Origin: Gloeocapsopsis sp. IPPAS B-1203
GTDB taxonomy: Bacteria > Cyanobacteriota > Cyanobacteriia > Cyanobacteriales > Chroococcidiopsidaceae
Length of the DNA: 64,000 nt
NCBI RefSeq assembly: GCF_002749975.1
Contig: NZ_PEIG01000016.1
Span: forward strand, 62,001-126,000
Direction: 5' to 3'
The position numbers and the translations under genes are program-made. Positions 45,473-54,618 of the stretch are shown one piece after another. The notes beneath the pieces were generated by a model. That model saw only the letters and a program-made list of their open reading frames with translations, was not told the DNA's origin and did not search any database. How positions within the stretch are numbered: the first letter of the stretch is position 1; every line of letters begins with the position of its first letter.

Positions 45473-46651
45473 ATGACACAAGGCGAACGCCCTTCCGAAC
45501 AGAATTCTACTGAAGCACAAAGAGCTTTAGAAAAAGAAACTCAGTTATCTTTTACAGGCTGGCAACAAGAAGTTTCGCGTGGTTTAGAGTTTGGGTTAGA
45601 AGCTGCAGAAAGCATTCGCGATCGCACAATTTCTACATTCTCGCGCGGTGAATTACCTCACTACGCAGGTATCAATACTTTCCTGAAAGCACCTTACATC
45701 GAAGATGTTCGTAAAGTAGGTGAATATGACGTAGCGATCGTTGGCGTGCCACATGATTCAGGTACGACTTACCGCCCAGGAACACGATTTGGTCCGCAGG
45801 GTATTCGTCGCATTTCTGCTTTGTATACGCCATATAACTTTGAACTCGGTGTTGATCTACGCGAACAAATCACTTTGTGTGATGTTGGTGATGTTTTTAC
45901 AATTCCTGGCAACAACGAGAAGTCTTTCGATCAAATTTCTAAAGGTATTGCCCATATTTTTGGTTCGGGCGCTTTTCCCATTATTTTAGGAGGAGATCAT
46001 TCAATTGGTTTTCCTACAGTACGTGGAGTCTGCCGTCACTTAGGTGATAAAAAAGTAGGAATTATTCACTTTGATCGCCACGTAGATACGCAAGAGACAG
46101 ACTTAGATGAAAGAATGCACACCTGTCCTTGGTTTCACGCAACAAATATTAAAAATGCTCCGGCAAAAAATTTAGTGCAATTAGGAATTGGCGGTTGGCA
46201 AGTTCCACGTGCAGGTGTTAAGGTGTGCCGCGATCGCGCTACCAATATTCTCACTGTTACTGACATCACCGAAATGGGCTTAGATGCAGCAGTGGAATAT
46301 GCTCTAGAACGAGCGTTAGATAGTACTGACTGCGTTTATATTAGCTTTGACATTGACTGTATCGATGCCGGATTTGTCCCTGGCACAGGCTGGCCTGAAC
46401 CAGGTGGTTTATTACCCAGGGAAGCACTTTATCTACTCGGTAAAATTGTTCAAAAAGCCCCAGTATGCGGTTTAGAAGTTGTTGAAGTTTCTCCACCTTA
46501 CGATGTCAGCGACATGACTGCACTAATGGCAACTCGCGTAATTTGCGACACGATGGCGCATTTAGTTATTTCAGGACAACTACCCCGAAAAGAGAAACCA
46601 GCTTACATCCATCCTGAAGCAACACCTGAAGTTATCAGTGAGTGGCAGTAG
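45473..46651 (+). CDS. gdmH: Ni-dependent guanidine hydrolase (ureohydrolase family)
   Basis: This 392-residue ureohydrolase-superfamily enzyme is like Synechocystis Sll1077, which hydrolyses guanidine to urea and ammonium and needs nickel. Metal ligands are visible as GGDHS (His176), HFDRHVD (Asp201, His203, Asp205) and SFDIDCID (Asp293, Asp295). The usual agmatinase DAHxD and DPxxAPG strings are altered (DRHVD; DAGFVPGTGWPEPGG), as in this subgroup. The N terminus is extended by about 65 residues. ATG 45473 follows AGGATAGAG. The preceding guanidine riboswitch and following HypA/HypB-like genes support the substrate and the metal. Confidence 0.9.
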   Translation: MTQGERPSEQNSTEAQRALEKETQLSFTGWQQEVSRGLEFGLEAAESIRDRTISTFSRGELPHYAGINTFLKAPYIEDVRKVGEYDVAIVGVPHDSGTTYRPGTRFGPQGIRRISALYTPYNFELGVDLREQITLCDVGDVFTIPGNNEKSFDQISKGIAHIFGSGAFPIILGGDHSIGFPTVRGVCRHLGDKKVGIIHFDRHVDTQETDLDERMHTCPWFHATNIKNAPAKNLVQLGIGGWQVPRAGVKVCRDRATNILTVTDITEMGLDAAVEYALERALDSTDCVYISFDIDCIDAGFVPGTGWPEPGGLLPREALYLLGKIVQKAPVCGLEVVEVSPPYDVSDMTALMATRVICDTMAHLVISGQLPRKEKPAYIHPEATPEVISEWQ

Positions 46652-46654
46652 AAG

Positions 46655-47035
46655 ATGCATGAAACTGATATGACTAAGGCGTTAATTGTAACGCTGCAAG
46701 ATTGGTGGAAAGCTCAATCAGAACCGAAAATATCCTGTGTTCATCTAGTTGTTGGCAAGTTTACCTGCGTAGAACCTCTGAGTTTACAGTTTGCTTTTGA
46801 GGTACAAAGTCAAAACACATGTTTAGCAGGAGCCAAATTAAGTATTAAAGAAACACCTTTAATTGCCTTTTGTCACCACTGCCAACAAGAATATCATCCT
46901 GAAATTGGTATTCAATATGCTTGTCCTCAATGTCATTCTCCAATGGAAGACATTCGTTCAGGGCGCGAACTCAAAATTGACCGCGTTGAATACTCAACTA
47001 ATACAATAGAGGATACTTATGCACCAAACTTTTGA
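46655..47035 (+). CDS. ghaA: HypA-like nickel chaperone for guanidine hydrolase
   Basis: This 126-residue HypA-family protein starts MHETD, giving the His2/Glu3 nickel-binding N terminus, and has the zinc site CHHC...CPQC (about residues 71-92). It starts 3 nt after the hydrolase gene and overlaps the next gene by 17 nt, so translation is coupled. No hydrogenase genes are nearby; its likely job, as shown for the Synechocystis homologue, is to load nickel into the guanidine hydrolase rather than a hydrogenase. Confidence 0.85.
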   Translation: MHETDMTKALIVTLQDWWKAQSEPKISCVHLVVGKFTCVEPLSLQFAFEVQSQNTCLAGAKLSIKETPLIAFCHHCQQEYHPEIGIQYACPQCHSPMEDIRSGRELKIDRVEYSTNTIEDTYAPNF

Positions 47036-47720
47036 TGCTGCATTGGGCATTAATTTACTCCATGCTAATCAGCAAGGCGCAGAACACAATCGCGCTCATT
47101 TCAATCGGTGGGGAATTATTTGTCTCAATGTTATGAGTAGCCCTGGTGCGGGGAAAACTGTTTTATTAGAGAGAACTTTAGCGGCTTTGAGCGATGAACT
47201 TAAAATTGCTGTCATTGAAGGCGACATGACTACAGAGTTAGATGCAGATCGCTTGCGTCAATACGATGTTCCTGTAATTGCAATCAACACAGGACGTTCT
47301 TGTCATCTTGATTCCAAAATGGTTGCAGGCGGAGTTCATCGTCTCGAACACGAATATAACCCTTCAGATTTTGATTTACTACTTGTAGAAAACGTAGGTA
47401 ACTTAGTTTGTCCTGCAGAATTTGAAGTAGGAGAACACGCTAAAGTAGCACTACTCAGCGTTACAGAAGGAGAAGATAAGCCACTCAAATATCCTGTCAT
47501 GTTTCAAGAAGCTGACTGCTTGCTAATTACAAAAACTGACTTAGCTCCTTATTTGGAAATTGACATAAGTCAAATAGAGGAAAATGTTCGTCAAATGAAT
47601 CCTCATGTCACAATTATTCAAGTTTCTGCCAAAACTAATGATGGTTTGGAAGACTGGTTTAATTGGCTGCGAAATGCTGTGCAATCAAATACTGCAAAAT
47701 CAGTTATGAGCTTGACCTAA
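47019..47720 (+). CDS. ghaB: HypB-like GTPase for guanidine hydrolase maturation
   Basis: This 233-residue SIMIBI GTPase of the HypB type has P-loop SSPGAGKT (about 40-47), the [11 protein letters not shown] switch I, GRSCHLD with the Cys-His metal site, ENVGNLVCP (G3 region), and TKTDL for guanine recognition. It lacks the His-rich N-terminal nickel store of some HypB proteins. GTP hydrolysis would drive nickel transfer from the HypA-like partner. The gene overlaps ghaA by 17 nt. Confidence 0.85.
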   Translation: MHQTFDAALGINLLHANQQGAEHNRAHFNRWGIICLNVMSSPGAGKTVLLERTLAALSDELKIAVIEGDMTTELDADRLRQYDVPVIAINTGRSCHLDSKMVAGGVHRLEHEYNPSDFDLLLVENVGNLVCPAEFEVGEHAKVALLSVTEGEDKPLKYPVMFQEADCLLITKTDLAPYLEIDISQIEENVRQMNPHVTIIQVSAKTNDGLEDWFNWLRNAVQSNTAKSVMSLT

Positions 47721-47733
47721 AACATAAATAGAT

Positions 47734-47759
47734 TGCTAGTAACTCCTTAATTACTAGCA
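47734..47759 (+). other. 9-bp hairpin between ghaB and the importer genes
   Basis: TGCTAGTAA and TTACTAGCA are perfect inverted repeats with an 8-nt loop, 13 nt after the ghaB stop codon. There is no clear U-tract, so it may lower read-through into the importer genes or stabilise the upstream mRNA end rather than fully terminate. Confidence 0.5.
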
Positions 47760-47795
47760 TCTATAATTTTAAATTACTTTTTACAGATTTTATAG

Positions 47796-48827
47796 ATGAA
47801 AACAATGAAGATACACAAGTTATTATCGCTTATAAGCATATTTTTAATAAGTTTAACTGTTGCCGTTAGTTGCACCCCTTCACAACAAGCTACTAATACT
47901 ACTGCAACAAGTACACCTGTTCAAATGGGTTATAGTGGGTGGCCTGGGTGGTTTCCTTGGGCAGTTGCTAATGAACAAAATTTGTTTGCTAAAAATAATG
48001 TTCAAGTAGATCTGAGATGGTTTGATGGTTACTTAGATTCTATGAATGCCATGAATGCAGGTCAATTAGATGCTAACTGCCAAACTTTAGATCAAACAAT
48101 TAGTTCAGTATCAAATGGCTCTGATCAAGTTGTTGTTTTAGTCAATGACAACTCAACTGGTAATGACAAAATTGTTGTTCGTGAAGGAATTAATAGTATT
48201 GCTGATTTGAGAGGTAAAAAAGTTGCCGCAGAAGAAGGAACTGTCGATCATTTCCTACTACTTTTAGGAATGAAAGAAGCTGGTATGACGCAAGCAGATG
48301 TTGAATTCTTACCTTTAGAAACAGGTGCAGCAGCCGCAGCATTTGCGGCAGGAAGAGTTGATGCAGCAGCAGTTTATGCTCCGTTTACAACTAAAGCATT
48401 AGAACGCCCTGGTAGCAAAGAATTATTCAGTTCCAAAGACTTTCCTGGTGCAATTCCAGACCATTTAGTTGTTAGCCGCAAAATGATAAATGAGCGTCCA
48501 CAAGACGTCCAAGCACTTGTAAATACGTGGTTTAATACTTTAGACTTTGTGCAAGCAAACCAAGAGAAATCTCTGGAAATTATGGCTCAAAGAGCTGGTG
48601 TTTCAGTTGAAGACTATAAAACCTATGATGCGGGTACAACAATTTTTACTGTAGAGCAAAACTTACAAGCTTTTCAACCAGGAAATGATATGAATTCGTT
48701 ACACTATGCAGCTAAAGAAATTAATAACTTTCTTTTGGAAGCTGACTTAATCAAGCGTACTCCAGATTTATCACGTATGTTTGACGATCGGTTTGTGAAA
48801 GCTTATGCTGCTTCTCAAAAAGGTTAG
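47796..48827 (+). CDS. ABC importer substrate-binding lipoprotein
   Basis: This 343-residue binding protein of the NMT1/SsuA/ThiY type has a lipoprotein signal (basic start, hydrophobic core SLISIFLISLTVAV, lipobox VSC at about residue 26). Its mature part begins the fold with MGYSGWPGWFPWAVANEQNLF. It would capture the substrate on the outside of the inner membrane. Because it lies in the guanidine riboswitch operon between the hydrolase and its permease/ATPase partners, guanidinium is the likely ligand. Aromatic and acidic residues (WPGWFPW, RWFDGYLD) are suitable for binding a planar cation, which is inference. Confidence 0.85.
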   Translation: MKTMKIHKLLSLISIFLISLTVAVSCTPSQQATNTTATSTPVQMGYSGWPGWFPWAVANEQNLFAKNNVQVDLRWFDGYLDSMNAMNAGQLDANCQTLDQTISSVSNGSDQVVVLVNDNSTGNDKIVVREGINSIADLRGKKVAAEEGTVDHFLLLLGMKEAGMTQADVEFLPLETGAAAAAFAAGRVDAAAVYAPFTTKALERPGSKELFSSKDFPGAIPDHLVVSRKMINERPQDVQALVNTWFNTLDFVQANQEKSLEIMAQRAGVSVEDYKTYDAGTTIFTVEQNLQAFQPGNDMNSLHYAAKEINNFLLEADLIKRTPDLSRMFDDRFVKAYAASQKG

Positions 48828-48839
48828 TCATGTCTTTAG

Positions 48840-49013
48840 AAAGTTTTGAGTTTGGGAAAGCGAACAAAGGTGCTGGAAGCATTTATTTTGAGTTTTGAAT
48901 TTTAAGTTTTGTTAGCGTAGCGGTGCGTCAGCACGTTTTGAATCAAAAGAATTTTCTTAAACTCATAACTCATCACTCTTTTAGGCTCAACACTTCACGA
49001 CTTAACACTCTTT
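48840..49013. repeat. GAGTTTTGA heptad spacer within the operon
   Basis: The 186-nt gap between the binding-protein and permease genes is filled with GAGTTTTGAATTTTAAGTTTT, AACTCATAACTCATCACTC and AACACTTCACGACTTAACAC strings and one GCGTAGCGGTGCGTCAGCAC palindromic piece. It enlarges the gap inside an otherwise tight operon and leaves the permease gene without an obvious ribosome binding site. Confidence 0.6.
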
Positions 49014-49832
49014 ATGAATTCTACCTCTCCACATAAAACGCTACCACCAACTGTTTTTTGGCGTATTGGTGAAGATATTCCTCAGTCCTTAAATTGGACA
49101 TTAATGTTTTTGTCGATCGCAGTACCTTTTGGGCTATGGTGGATTGTTTCTAATTCTGGGGTGGTAGATTCTTTATTTTTACCTACTCCTGTAGCTGTTG
49201 GCGAAGCACTTTTACGGTTATGGCAAAATGGGACTTTACTCGAAGATATAGGTGCTAGTATTTTTCGAGTTTTGGGTGGTTTTTTGCTTGCAGCTATAGT
49301 TTCAATTCCACTAGGTATTTTGATGGGTACATTTAATAGTATTCGTGCTTTGATGGAACCTGTCATTGGTATTGTGCGCTATATGCCAGCACCTGCATTT
49401 ATTCCTTTACTCATTCTCTATTTTGGATTAGGTGAATTACCTAAAATTCTTTTGATTTTTATTGGAACCTTATTTTTCAATACCTTGATGATAATGGATG
49501 CAGTAAAATTTGTTCCTAAAGAATTAGTAGAGACAACTTACACATTAGGAGGGTTACGAAAACAAGTTTTACTTCAAGTTATTACTCCCTATATTTTGCC
49601 AAGCATTATTGATTCTTGCCGCGTGAATATGGCAGCTTCGTGGAATTTAGTCATTGTTGCTGAATTGATTGCTGCTACAACAGGTTTAGGACGTAGAATT
49701 AGTATGGCTCAAAGATATTTAAGAACAGATGAAATCTTTGCTGGAATAATTATTATTGGTATTATTGGTTTAACTATTGATTTATTTTTTCGTTTAATTT
49801 TAAGAGTTTCTGCTCGTTGGGTAAGCAAATAA
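49014..49832 (+). CDS. ABC importer permease (SsuC/NrtB-like)
   Basis: This 272-residue inner-membrane permease has about six transmembrane helices and the EAA-type cytoplasmic loop around PKELVETTYTLGGLRKQVLLQV. It belongs to the taurine/nitrate/SsuC permease group that pairs with NMT1-type binding proteins. With the neighbours it forms the presumed guanidine importer. ATG 49014 follows repeat-derived sequence with no clear ribosome binding site. Confidence 0.88.
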   Translation: MNSTSPHKTLPPTVFWRIGEDIPQSLNWTLMFLSIAVPFGLWWIVSNSGVVDSLFLPTPVAVGEALLRLWQNGTLLEDIGASIFRVLGGFLLAAIVSIPLGILMGTFNSIRALMEPVIGIVRYMPAPAFIPLLILYFGLGELPKILLIFIGTLFFNTLMIMDAVKFVPKELVETTYTLGGLRKQVLLQVITPYILPSIIDSCRVNMAASWNLVIVAELIAATTGLGRRISMAQRYLRTDEIFAGIIIIGIIGLTIDLFFRLILRVSARWVSK

Positions 49833-49857
49833 TTTTATAAAAGATGAAGGACAGTTG

Positions 49858-50634
49858 ATGAATTTATCAGTTCATAACTTGCATAAACATTTTAAGACTA
49901 AAAAAGGGACATTAGTTGCACTACAAAATATTAATTTAAAAATTGAGCAAGGTGAGTTTGTTTGTGCTGTAGGAGCTTCTGGTTCAGGAAAATCGACTTT
50001 ACTGCGATTGATTGCTGGGTTAGATACTCCGACATCGGGTGAAATTAAGGTTAATGGTGTTTCTGTGACAGGACCAGGAGCTGATCGAGGGATGGTATTT
50101 CAAAAGTATACGCTTTATCCGTGGATGAGCGTAGCGCAGAATGTTGGCTTTGGATTAAAGTTGCAAGGTGTTCCTACTGCTAAACGACGCGAACGAATTG
50201 CGTACTATTTGGATATTGTCGGATTAACTCAATTTGCTCATGCTTTACCCAAAGAACTGTCTGGAGGAATGCAGCAGCGTGTGGCGATCGCACGGGCTTT
50301 AGCATCTCAACCAAGAATATTACTTATGGATGAGCCGTTTGGTGCTTTAGATGCCCAAACAAAAGAGAGAATGCAACAATTCCTACTAGAGTTGTGGCAG
50401 CGTACGGAAACAACAATTTTAATGATTACTCATGATGTAGAAGAAGCACTTTTTCTTTCGCAGCGTCTCTATGTTATGACTTCTCGCCCTGGCACCATTA
50501 AAACTGAAGTAAGTATGGACTTACCAGGCGATCGCACTTATCACTCGAAAAAGCATCCCATCTTTCAGGATCACAAAGAAATGGTGCTTAATTTACTCCG
50601 CGATGAGGAATTGCCAGAAGTAGTGCCCTGCTAA
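49858..50634 (+). CDS. ABC importer ATP-binding protein (SsuB/NrtD-like)
   Basis: This 258-residue ABC ATPase has Walker A GASGSGKST (about 39-47), signature LSGGMQQRVAIARAL, Walker B ILLMDEPFGALD and the switch ITHDVEEA, with the Pro/Arg-rich MTSRPGTIK C-terminal strand typical of nitrate/sulfonate importers. ATG 49858 is preferred to the TTG at 49855; GAAGG lies just upstream. It closes the six-gene guanidine operon, with a strong terminator 26 nt after the stop. Confidence 0.9.
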   Translation: MNLSVHNLHKHFKTKKGTLVALQNINLKIEQGEFVCAVGASGSGKSTLLRLIAGLDTPTSGEIKVNGVSVTGPGADRGMVFQKYTLYPWMSVAQNVGFGLKLQGVPTAKRRERIAYYLDIVGLTQFAHALPKELSGGMQQRVAIARALASQPRILLMDEPFGALDAQTKERMQQFLLELWQRTETTILMITHDVEEALFLSQRLYVMTSRPGTIKTEVSMDLPGDRTYHSKKHPIFQDHKEMVLNLLRDEELPEVVPC

Positions 50635-50659
50635 TTACACAATTTGAGGACTGATATTA

Positions 50660-50691
50660 CCTCATTGCTCTCAGGTAATGAGGATTTTTTT
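50660..50691 (+). terminator. Rho-independent terminator of guanidine operon
   Basis: CCTCATT (50660-50666) and AATGAGG (50677-50683) form a hairpin with a 10-nt loop, followed by A and seven T residues (50685-50691). Confidence 0.85.
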
Positions 50692-50949
50692 ATCTTTGTG
50701 GCATTCAGCTAATTGACATTGTTATGTGATTTTATGACATTTTCAGCAAAGTGGCTGACAGATTTGAGCCGTAAGTCTGTCTGTATTAAGGCATGAATGT
50801 AGCCTAAAAATTTAATACAGCAATTAGTTACGACTTGTAATGTAGAAAATAAGCAAGGTTATGTAAATACAAACTCTTGATATGCGAAGTTTTTTATGCG
50901 ATCGCCCAATCAATGAGTAGTTAATATTCCCCTAGAGTAAGGAGATACC

Positions 50950-51174
50950 ATGCAATTTTTAATTATAAGATATCCAAAAATAGCTCGATTGATTTGTCAA
51001 TTAGTTCCGGCACAATGTCCTTTTGAAAGGACTATTAAATTTGGCAATATTTTTGTACATATTCCACCATTGTGCAAACTTAATCCTTTCTACAATGAGA
51101 TAGTTCATCTTCGTTTTCTTTGCTTATCTTATTTAGCTGAGGAGTGTGGAGAAGATGTTTCAGTCTATTGTTAA
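50950..51174 (+). CDS. Mo-dependent nitrogenase C-terminal-domain protein
   Basis: This 74-residue protein matches the Mo-dependent nitrogenase C-terminal domain family of cyanobacteria: IARLICQLVPAQCPFERTIK, HIPPLCKLNPFYNEIV, and LRFLCLSYLAEECGEDVSVYC. Despite the name, such short proteins occur in cyanobacteria without nitrogenase and their role is unknown. Six cysteines are spaced across the chain, which would suit metal or cluster binding. AAGGAGAT directly precedes the ATG. No nif gene is in this window. Confidence 0.75.
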   Translation: MQFLIIRYPKIARLICQLVPAQCPFERTIKFGNIFVHIPPLCKLNPFYNEIVHLRFLCLSYLAEECGEDVSVYC

Positions 51175-51273
51175 TGAGTCAACTTAAATGTCATATCACT
51201 TCACTTGTTAAGAAATCAAAGTAGTTTTTCTTCTGCTATTTGTCACTCTAATGGTAAAAAATTAAGAAAAAAT

Positions 51274-51555
51274 ATGAAAATCAAAGCACAAATTTATACA
51301 TCGAGTAATATTACTGATGTGCTGCCTAGTGGCACATGGCAATATCGACTACTCCTAGAAGACAACTGCGTACGTTTAGTGGAAGCCTACAGCGAGCTAG
51401 GCTATTGTGATGCTGAGGATAACTTCTTTTGTAGAGAGCAATTGATAGAAATGTTTTTTGGTTCGAGTAGTCAGTTTGACTATTCAATAGCAGAAGCCGA
51501 AGAATGCAGTGGCTCTCATCCGATCACAGCAGTTGATTGTGAAACAGAGAAATAA
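51274..51555 (+). CDS. hypothetical protein
   Basis: This 93-residue acidic protein (MKIKAQIYTSSNITDVLPSG, RLVEAYSELGYCDAEDNFFC) resembles no family I recognise. An alternative start at 51205 would add 23 Ser/Lys-rich residues; ATG 51274 is preferred because the homologous-looking compact domain begins there. It is 100 nt downstream of the nitrogenase-domain gene and may share its transcript. Confidence 0.5.
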   Translation: MKIKAQIYTSSNITDVLPSGTWQYRLLLEDNCVRLVEAYSELGYCDAEDNFFCREQLIEMFFGSSSQFDYSIAEAEECSGSHPITAVDCETEK

Positions 51556-51595
51556 CATGATCAACCTTTGTTATTATAAGTATTCCTAATTTATT

Positions 51596-52555
51596 TTATC
51601 CAGCAGCTTTTGCTAATTCTACTTCTCGGCGTCTGGGAACTTCATAAGTCATAAAATCGTACGCCATTTCTGTGTTGGGAAAAATTGCCCGTGCTTCTTG
51701 GAGTAAATCTTTTAATTCTATGGCATTGCCTGGAGCATAGCGAGGACTAAAGTGTGTCATAATTAGCGATTTGGCTTGAGCAGCTAAAGCGACTTGTGCT
51801 GCCATTGTTGAGGTGGAATGTAAGCGTTGAAAAGCAAGTTCTGCATCCTGATGAGAAAAGGTTGCTTCGTGAATTAAAACATCTGCATCTTGAGCTAGAA
51901 CTACTGCGTTATCGCAATAGATTGTATCTGTACAATAAGCAATTTTACGCCCGATTTCTGGCAATCCACATAAATCTGTACCATTGATTGTGCGTCCATC
52001 AAGAAGTGTGACAGTTTCTCCGCGTTTGAGTTGACCGTAAATTCTTCCTGGAGGAATTGCTAGTGCTTTAGCTTTTTCAACATCAAATCTTCCTGGACGA
52101 TCTTTTTCGGCAATGCGATAGCCAAAGGTTGTGACACGATGTTCTAAACGTTCGCAAGTGACTGTAAATTCATCGTCCTCATAAACTACACCAGGTTGTA
52201 CAGTATGTACTTGAATGCTGTAGGCTATGTGAGTAGAAGAATACCGACTACACGCTCGCAAGTATTCGTCTAATTTTGGTGGACCATAAAGATCGATTCT
52301 TTTTGTATTACCAGCTAATCCACAAGTGGCTAGAAGCCCCATTAAGCCAAAAATGTGATCTCCATGCAAATGGGTAATAAAAATGCGCGAGAGTTGGCTG
52401 ATTTTGAGATCGCTGCGTAAAATTTGGTGTTGTGTCCCTTCTCCACAGTCAAATAGCCACATTTCAGCTCTTTGCGGTAAACGCAGCGCCACGCTAGAGA
52501 CATTACGCGATCGCGTAGGGACACCGGAACTTGTTCCTAAAAATGTAATTTGCAC
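51596..52555 (-). CDS. rnz: ribonuclease Z
   Basis: RNase Z removes the 3' trailer from tRNA precursors. The 319-residue short form shows the metallo-beta-lactamase motif [11 protein letters not shown] (about residue 61), the N-terminal phosphate-binding [21 protein letters not shown] with a metal-binding Asp (about 212), and the C-terminal HEATFSHQD and MTHFSPRY. Length and motif order are typical. It is monocistronic, convergent with the small hypothetical gene. Confidence 0.95.
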   Translation of the reverse strand: MQITFLGTSSGVPTRSRNVSSVALRLPQRAEMWLFDCGEGTQHQILRSDLKISQLSRIFITHLHGDHIFGLMGLLATCGLAGNTKRIDLYGPPKLDEYLRACSRYSSTHIAYSIQVHTVQPGVVYEDDEFTVTCERLEHRVTTFGYRIAEKDRPGRFDVEKAKALAIPPGRIYGQLKRGETVTLLDGRTINGTDLCGLPEIGRKIAYCTDTIYCDNAVVLAQDADVLIHEATFSHQDAELAFQRLHSTSTMAAQVALAAQAKSLIMTHFSPRYAPGNAIELKDLLQEARAIFPNTEMAYDFMTYEVPRRREVELAKAAG

Positions 52556-52744
52556 GAAAAATCTGGCAACCTTCTACAGAATGCGACTTCTATTATCTAT
52601 AGTGGCACGACTAGAGGAGAAAACTAATTTATAGAGTTGATTACTGCAAAAATGCGATCGCTTCGCTTATACTAGTTTATTTGAAATTTCAAAATAACAG
52701 ATTTCCATTTGATCGCCAAAATAAAATATTTTCAGGATATCAGC

Positions 52745-53869
52745 ATGAGATTTAAATTTTTATCTTTATTATCCGTTCAAGGACGCTTCTGGGGGCTTGC
52801 AACCTTGTTTTGGATCGTGCTAGTGGCTCCTGCAAATGCTGCTATGGAAATTAGAGTCGCAATTCAACAAGGTGTTAATCAACTGAAAGTTGGTAGTTCT
52901 ACAACAGCGACAGTACGCGATTACAGTAGTGGCAAACCTTTAGGTCAACTTGCAGCAATGAATGCATTTTATGCTCAACCTGATCCTGCTGGAATTTCCT
53001 TGGCAGAAGTACAATCTTCGGCAGTGTGGGTTGAACCAAGTGAAAAGGGCTATGTTTTTATTGGCGATCGCTGGTATCGAGGAAAAACCTTGTTGCTGCC
53101 TGCACAACAAGGAGTCACTGCCGTTAACTATGTTGATTTAGAACAATATCTTTACAGCGTTCTCGGCGGAGAAATGAATGGTAATTGGCACCAAGAAGCC
53201 TTAAAAGCCCAAGCTGTTGCAGCGCGTACTTATGCCGTTTACAAGCGAGAAAATGAAAGCAACGGTATTTACGATGTCGTCAATACACAATCATCACAAG
53301 TTTATAAAGGTATTGCTAGCGAATCACCTGGTACTCATGCTGCGGTGAATGCTACCGCTGGACAAATTTTGACTCATAATAACAAAGCAATTCTTGCAGC
53401 GTTTCATGCGTGTTCTGGCGGTCATACAGAGAACGTTGAAGATGTGTGGTCGCAGCCATTACCATACTTGCGGGGAGTGGCTGGCTATGATGACAACGTT
53501 AATGCTTGTCAGTGGGTAAAGACAGTTACTGGAGCAGAGCTTAATCAAAAAATTACAGGAATCGGTACTATCCAAGCTTTAACTCCCGTTTTAAGTCCTT
53601 ATGGTAGTATCAAAAGCATGAAATTTGTAGGCGATCGCGGTACGCGAGAATTGCGAGGAGATGCTTTACGAACTGCACTCGGTTTAAGAAGTACGCGCTT
53701 TACCATCACTGCCGAACCTTTGGGTTTACGCTTTAATGGTCGTGGTTGGGGTCATGGCTTAGGTATGAGTCAATGGGGAGCTTATAATTTAGCGCAACAG
53801 GGAGTAAGATACGAGCAAATTCTGTCGCACTACTATCGCGGTGCTAGCATAGCTAAGCTGGAACGTTAA
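52745..53869 (+). CDS. SpoIID/LytB domain protein
   Basis: This exported 374-residue protein has a signal peptide (MRFKFLSLL then hydrophobic FWGLATLFWIVLVAPANAA). The SpoIID domain has LEQYLYSVLGGEMNGNW (catalytic Glu region), ALKAQAVAARTYAVYKREN, FHACSGGHTENVEDVW, and C-terminal GRGWGHGLGMSQWGAYNLA. SpoIID of Bacillus is a lytic transglycosylase on peptidoglycan; cyanobacterial forms probably remodel the cell wall too. The ATG at 52745 places the signal peptide at the N terminus, with AGGA upstream. Confidence 0.9.
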   Translation: MRFKFLSLLSVQGRFWGLATLFWIVLVAPANAAMEIRVAIQQGVNQLKVGSSTTATVRDYSSGKPLGQLAAMNAFYAQPDPAGISLAEVQSSAVWVEPSEKGYVFIGDRWYRGKTLLLPAQQGVTAVNYVDLEQYLYSVLGGEMNGNWHQEALKAQAVAARTYAVYKRENESNGIYDVVNTQSSQVYKGIASESPGTHAAVNATAGQILTHNNKAILAAFHACSGGHTENVEDVWSQPLPYLRGVAGYDDNVNACQWVKTVTGAELNQKITGIGTIQALTPVLSPYGSIKSMKFVGDRGTRELRGDALRTALGLRSTRFTITAEPLGLRFNGRGWGHGLGMSQWGAYNLAQQGVRYEQILSHYYRGASIAKLER

Positions 53870-54124
53870 TGCTGAGAGGTTACTGAAGCTCTAAAGCGAA
53901 ATCGTGAAAGGCGATCTCTTCTTGCTACGATCGCTCAAGCCCATCTGCTATCAAGAACAAGTTAAACTGTACGAACGCTCGATCTACATGGCTGAAACAT
54001 GAAGCAATGCGATCTTCTTAGAGCGGCGGACAGCTTAGAGTAGTAAGCAATATCAGACAGGAAACCGAAGCGATCGTCACAGTCAATTTAAAATCAGCAG
54101 TTAAACTCCAAGGATGCAGCAACA

Positions 54125-54571
54125 ATGGTGCAAGCGATCAACTCACGCAATCTTTACGAGCAAGATCTCATGGCATGGTACGAAGATACGATCGCCAAAC
54201 TCAAATCTGGAAACTTTAGCAATATTGATATCAATAGATTAATTGAGGAGATCGAAGGGTTGGCAGGACGCGATCGCCGTGAGTTCAAAAGCCGTTTAAG
54301 AGTATTACTCGCTCATTTGCTCAAGCGCATTTATGTTCACTCTCCTGATGACTATCGAGGTTGGGAAATCACGGTGCGACAGCAGCGCCAGCAACTTCTA
54401 GATCTGTTAGAACAATCCCCCAGCCTGCGAAACTATTTTGCCGAAATATTTACCAAATGCTGGAACGATGCATGGACAGAAGTAACAGAAGACTATCCTC
54501 AAACTGAGTTTCCTAGCGAATGGATATTCAGCTACGAAATTGACACGCTCCTTAACAAGAAATTTTGGTAG
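54125..54571 (+). CDS. DUF29 family protein
   Basis: This 148-residue helical protein is a clear DUF29 member: LYEQDLMAWYEDTIAKLKSG, INRLIEEIEGLAGRDRREFK, RLRVLLAHLLKRIY and a C-terminal EWIFSYEIDTLLNKKFW. The family is expanded in cyanobacteria and has no known function; it is often near mobile or toxin-antitoxin genes. AAGGATG precedes the start. Confidence 0.9.
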   Translation: MVQAINSRNLYEQDLMAWYEDTIAKLKSGNFSNIDINRLIEEIEGLAGRDRREFKSRLRVLLAHLLKRIYVHSPDDYRGWEITVRQQRQQLLDLLEQSPSLRNYFAEIFTKCWNDAWTEVTEDYPQTEFPSEWIFSYEIDTLLNKKFW

Positions 54572-54618
54572 TTTGATTTTAATAATTTGCAGAAGACTGC
54601 TTTCTTATGCTCTCTTAG

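Noticed and set aside
46655-47720. HypA/HypB as hydrogenase maturation genes
   Set aside because: No other hyp or hydrogenase gene is present, and the genes are locked into a guanidine riboswitch operon by a 3-nt gap and an overlap.
53870-53900. CTGAGA near 53871 as a TPP riboswitch
   Set aside because: The other conserved thi-box elements are missing and the downstream gene is a DUF29 protein.
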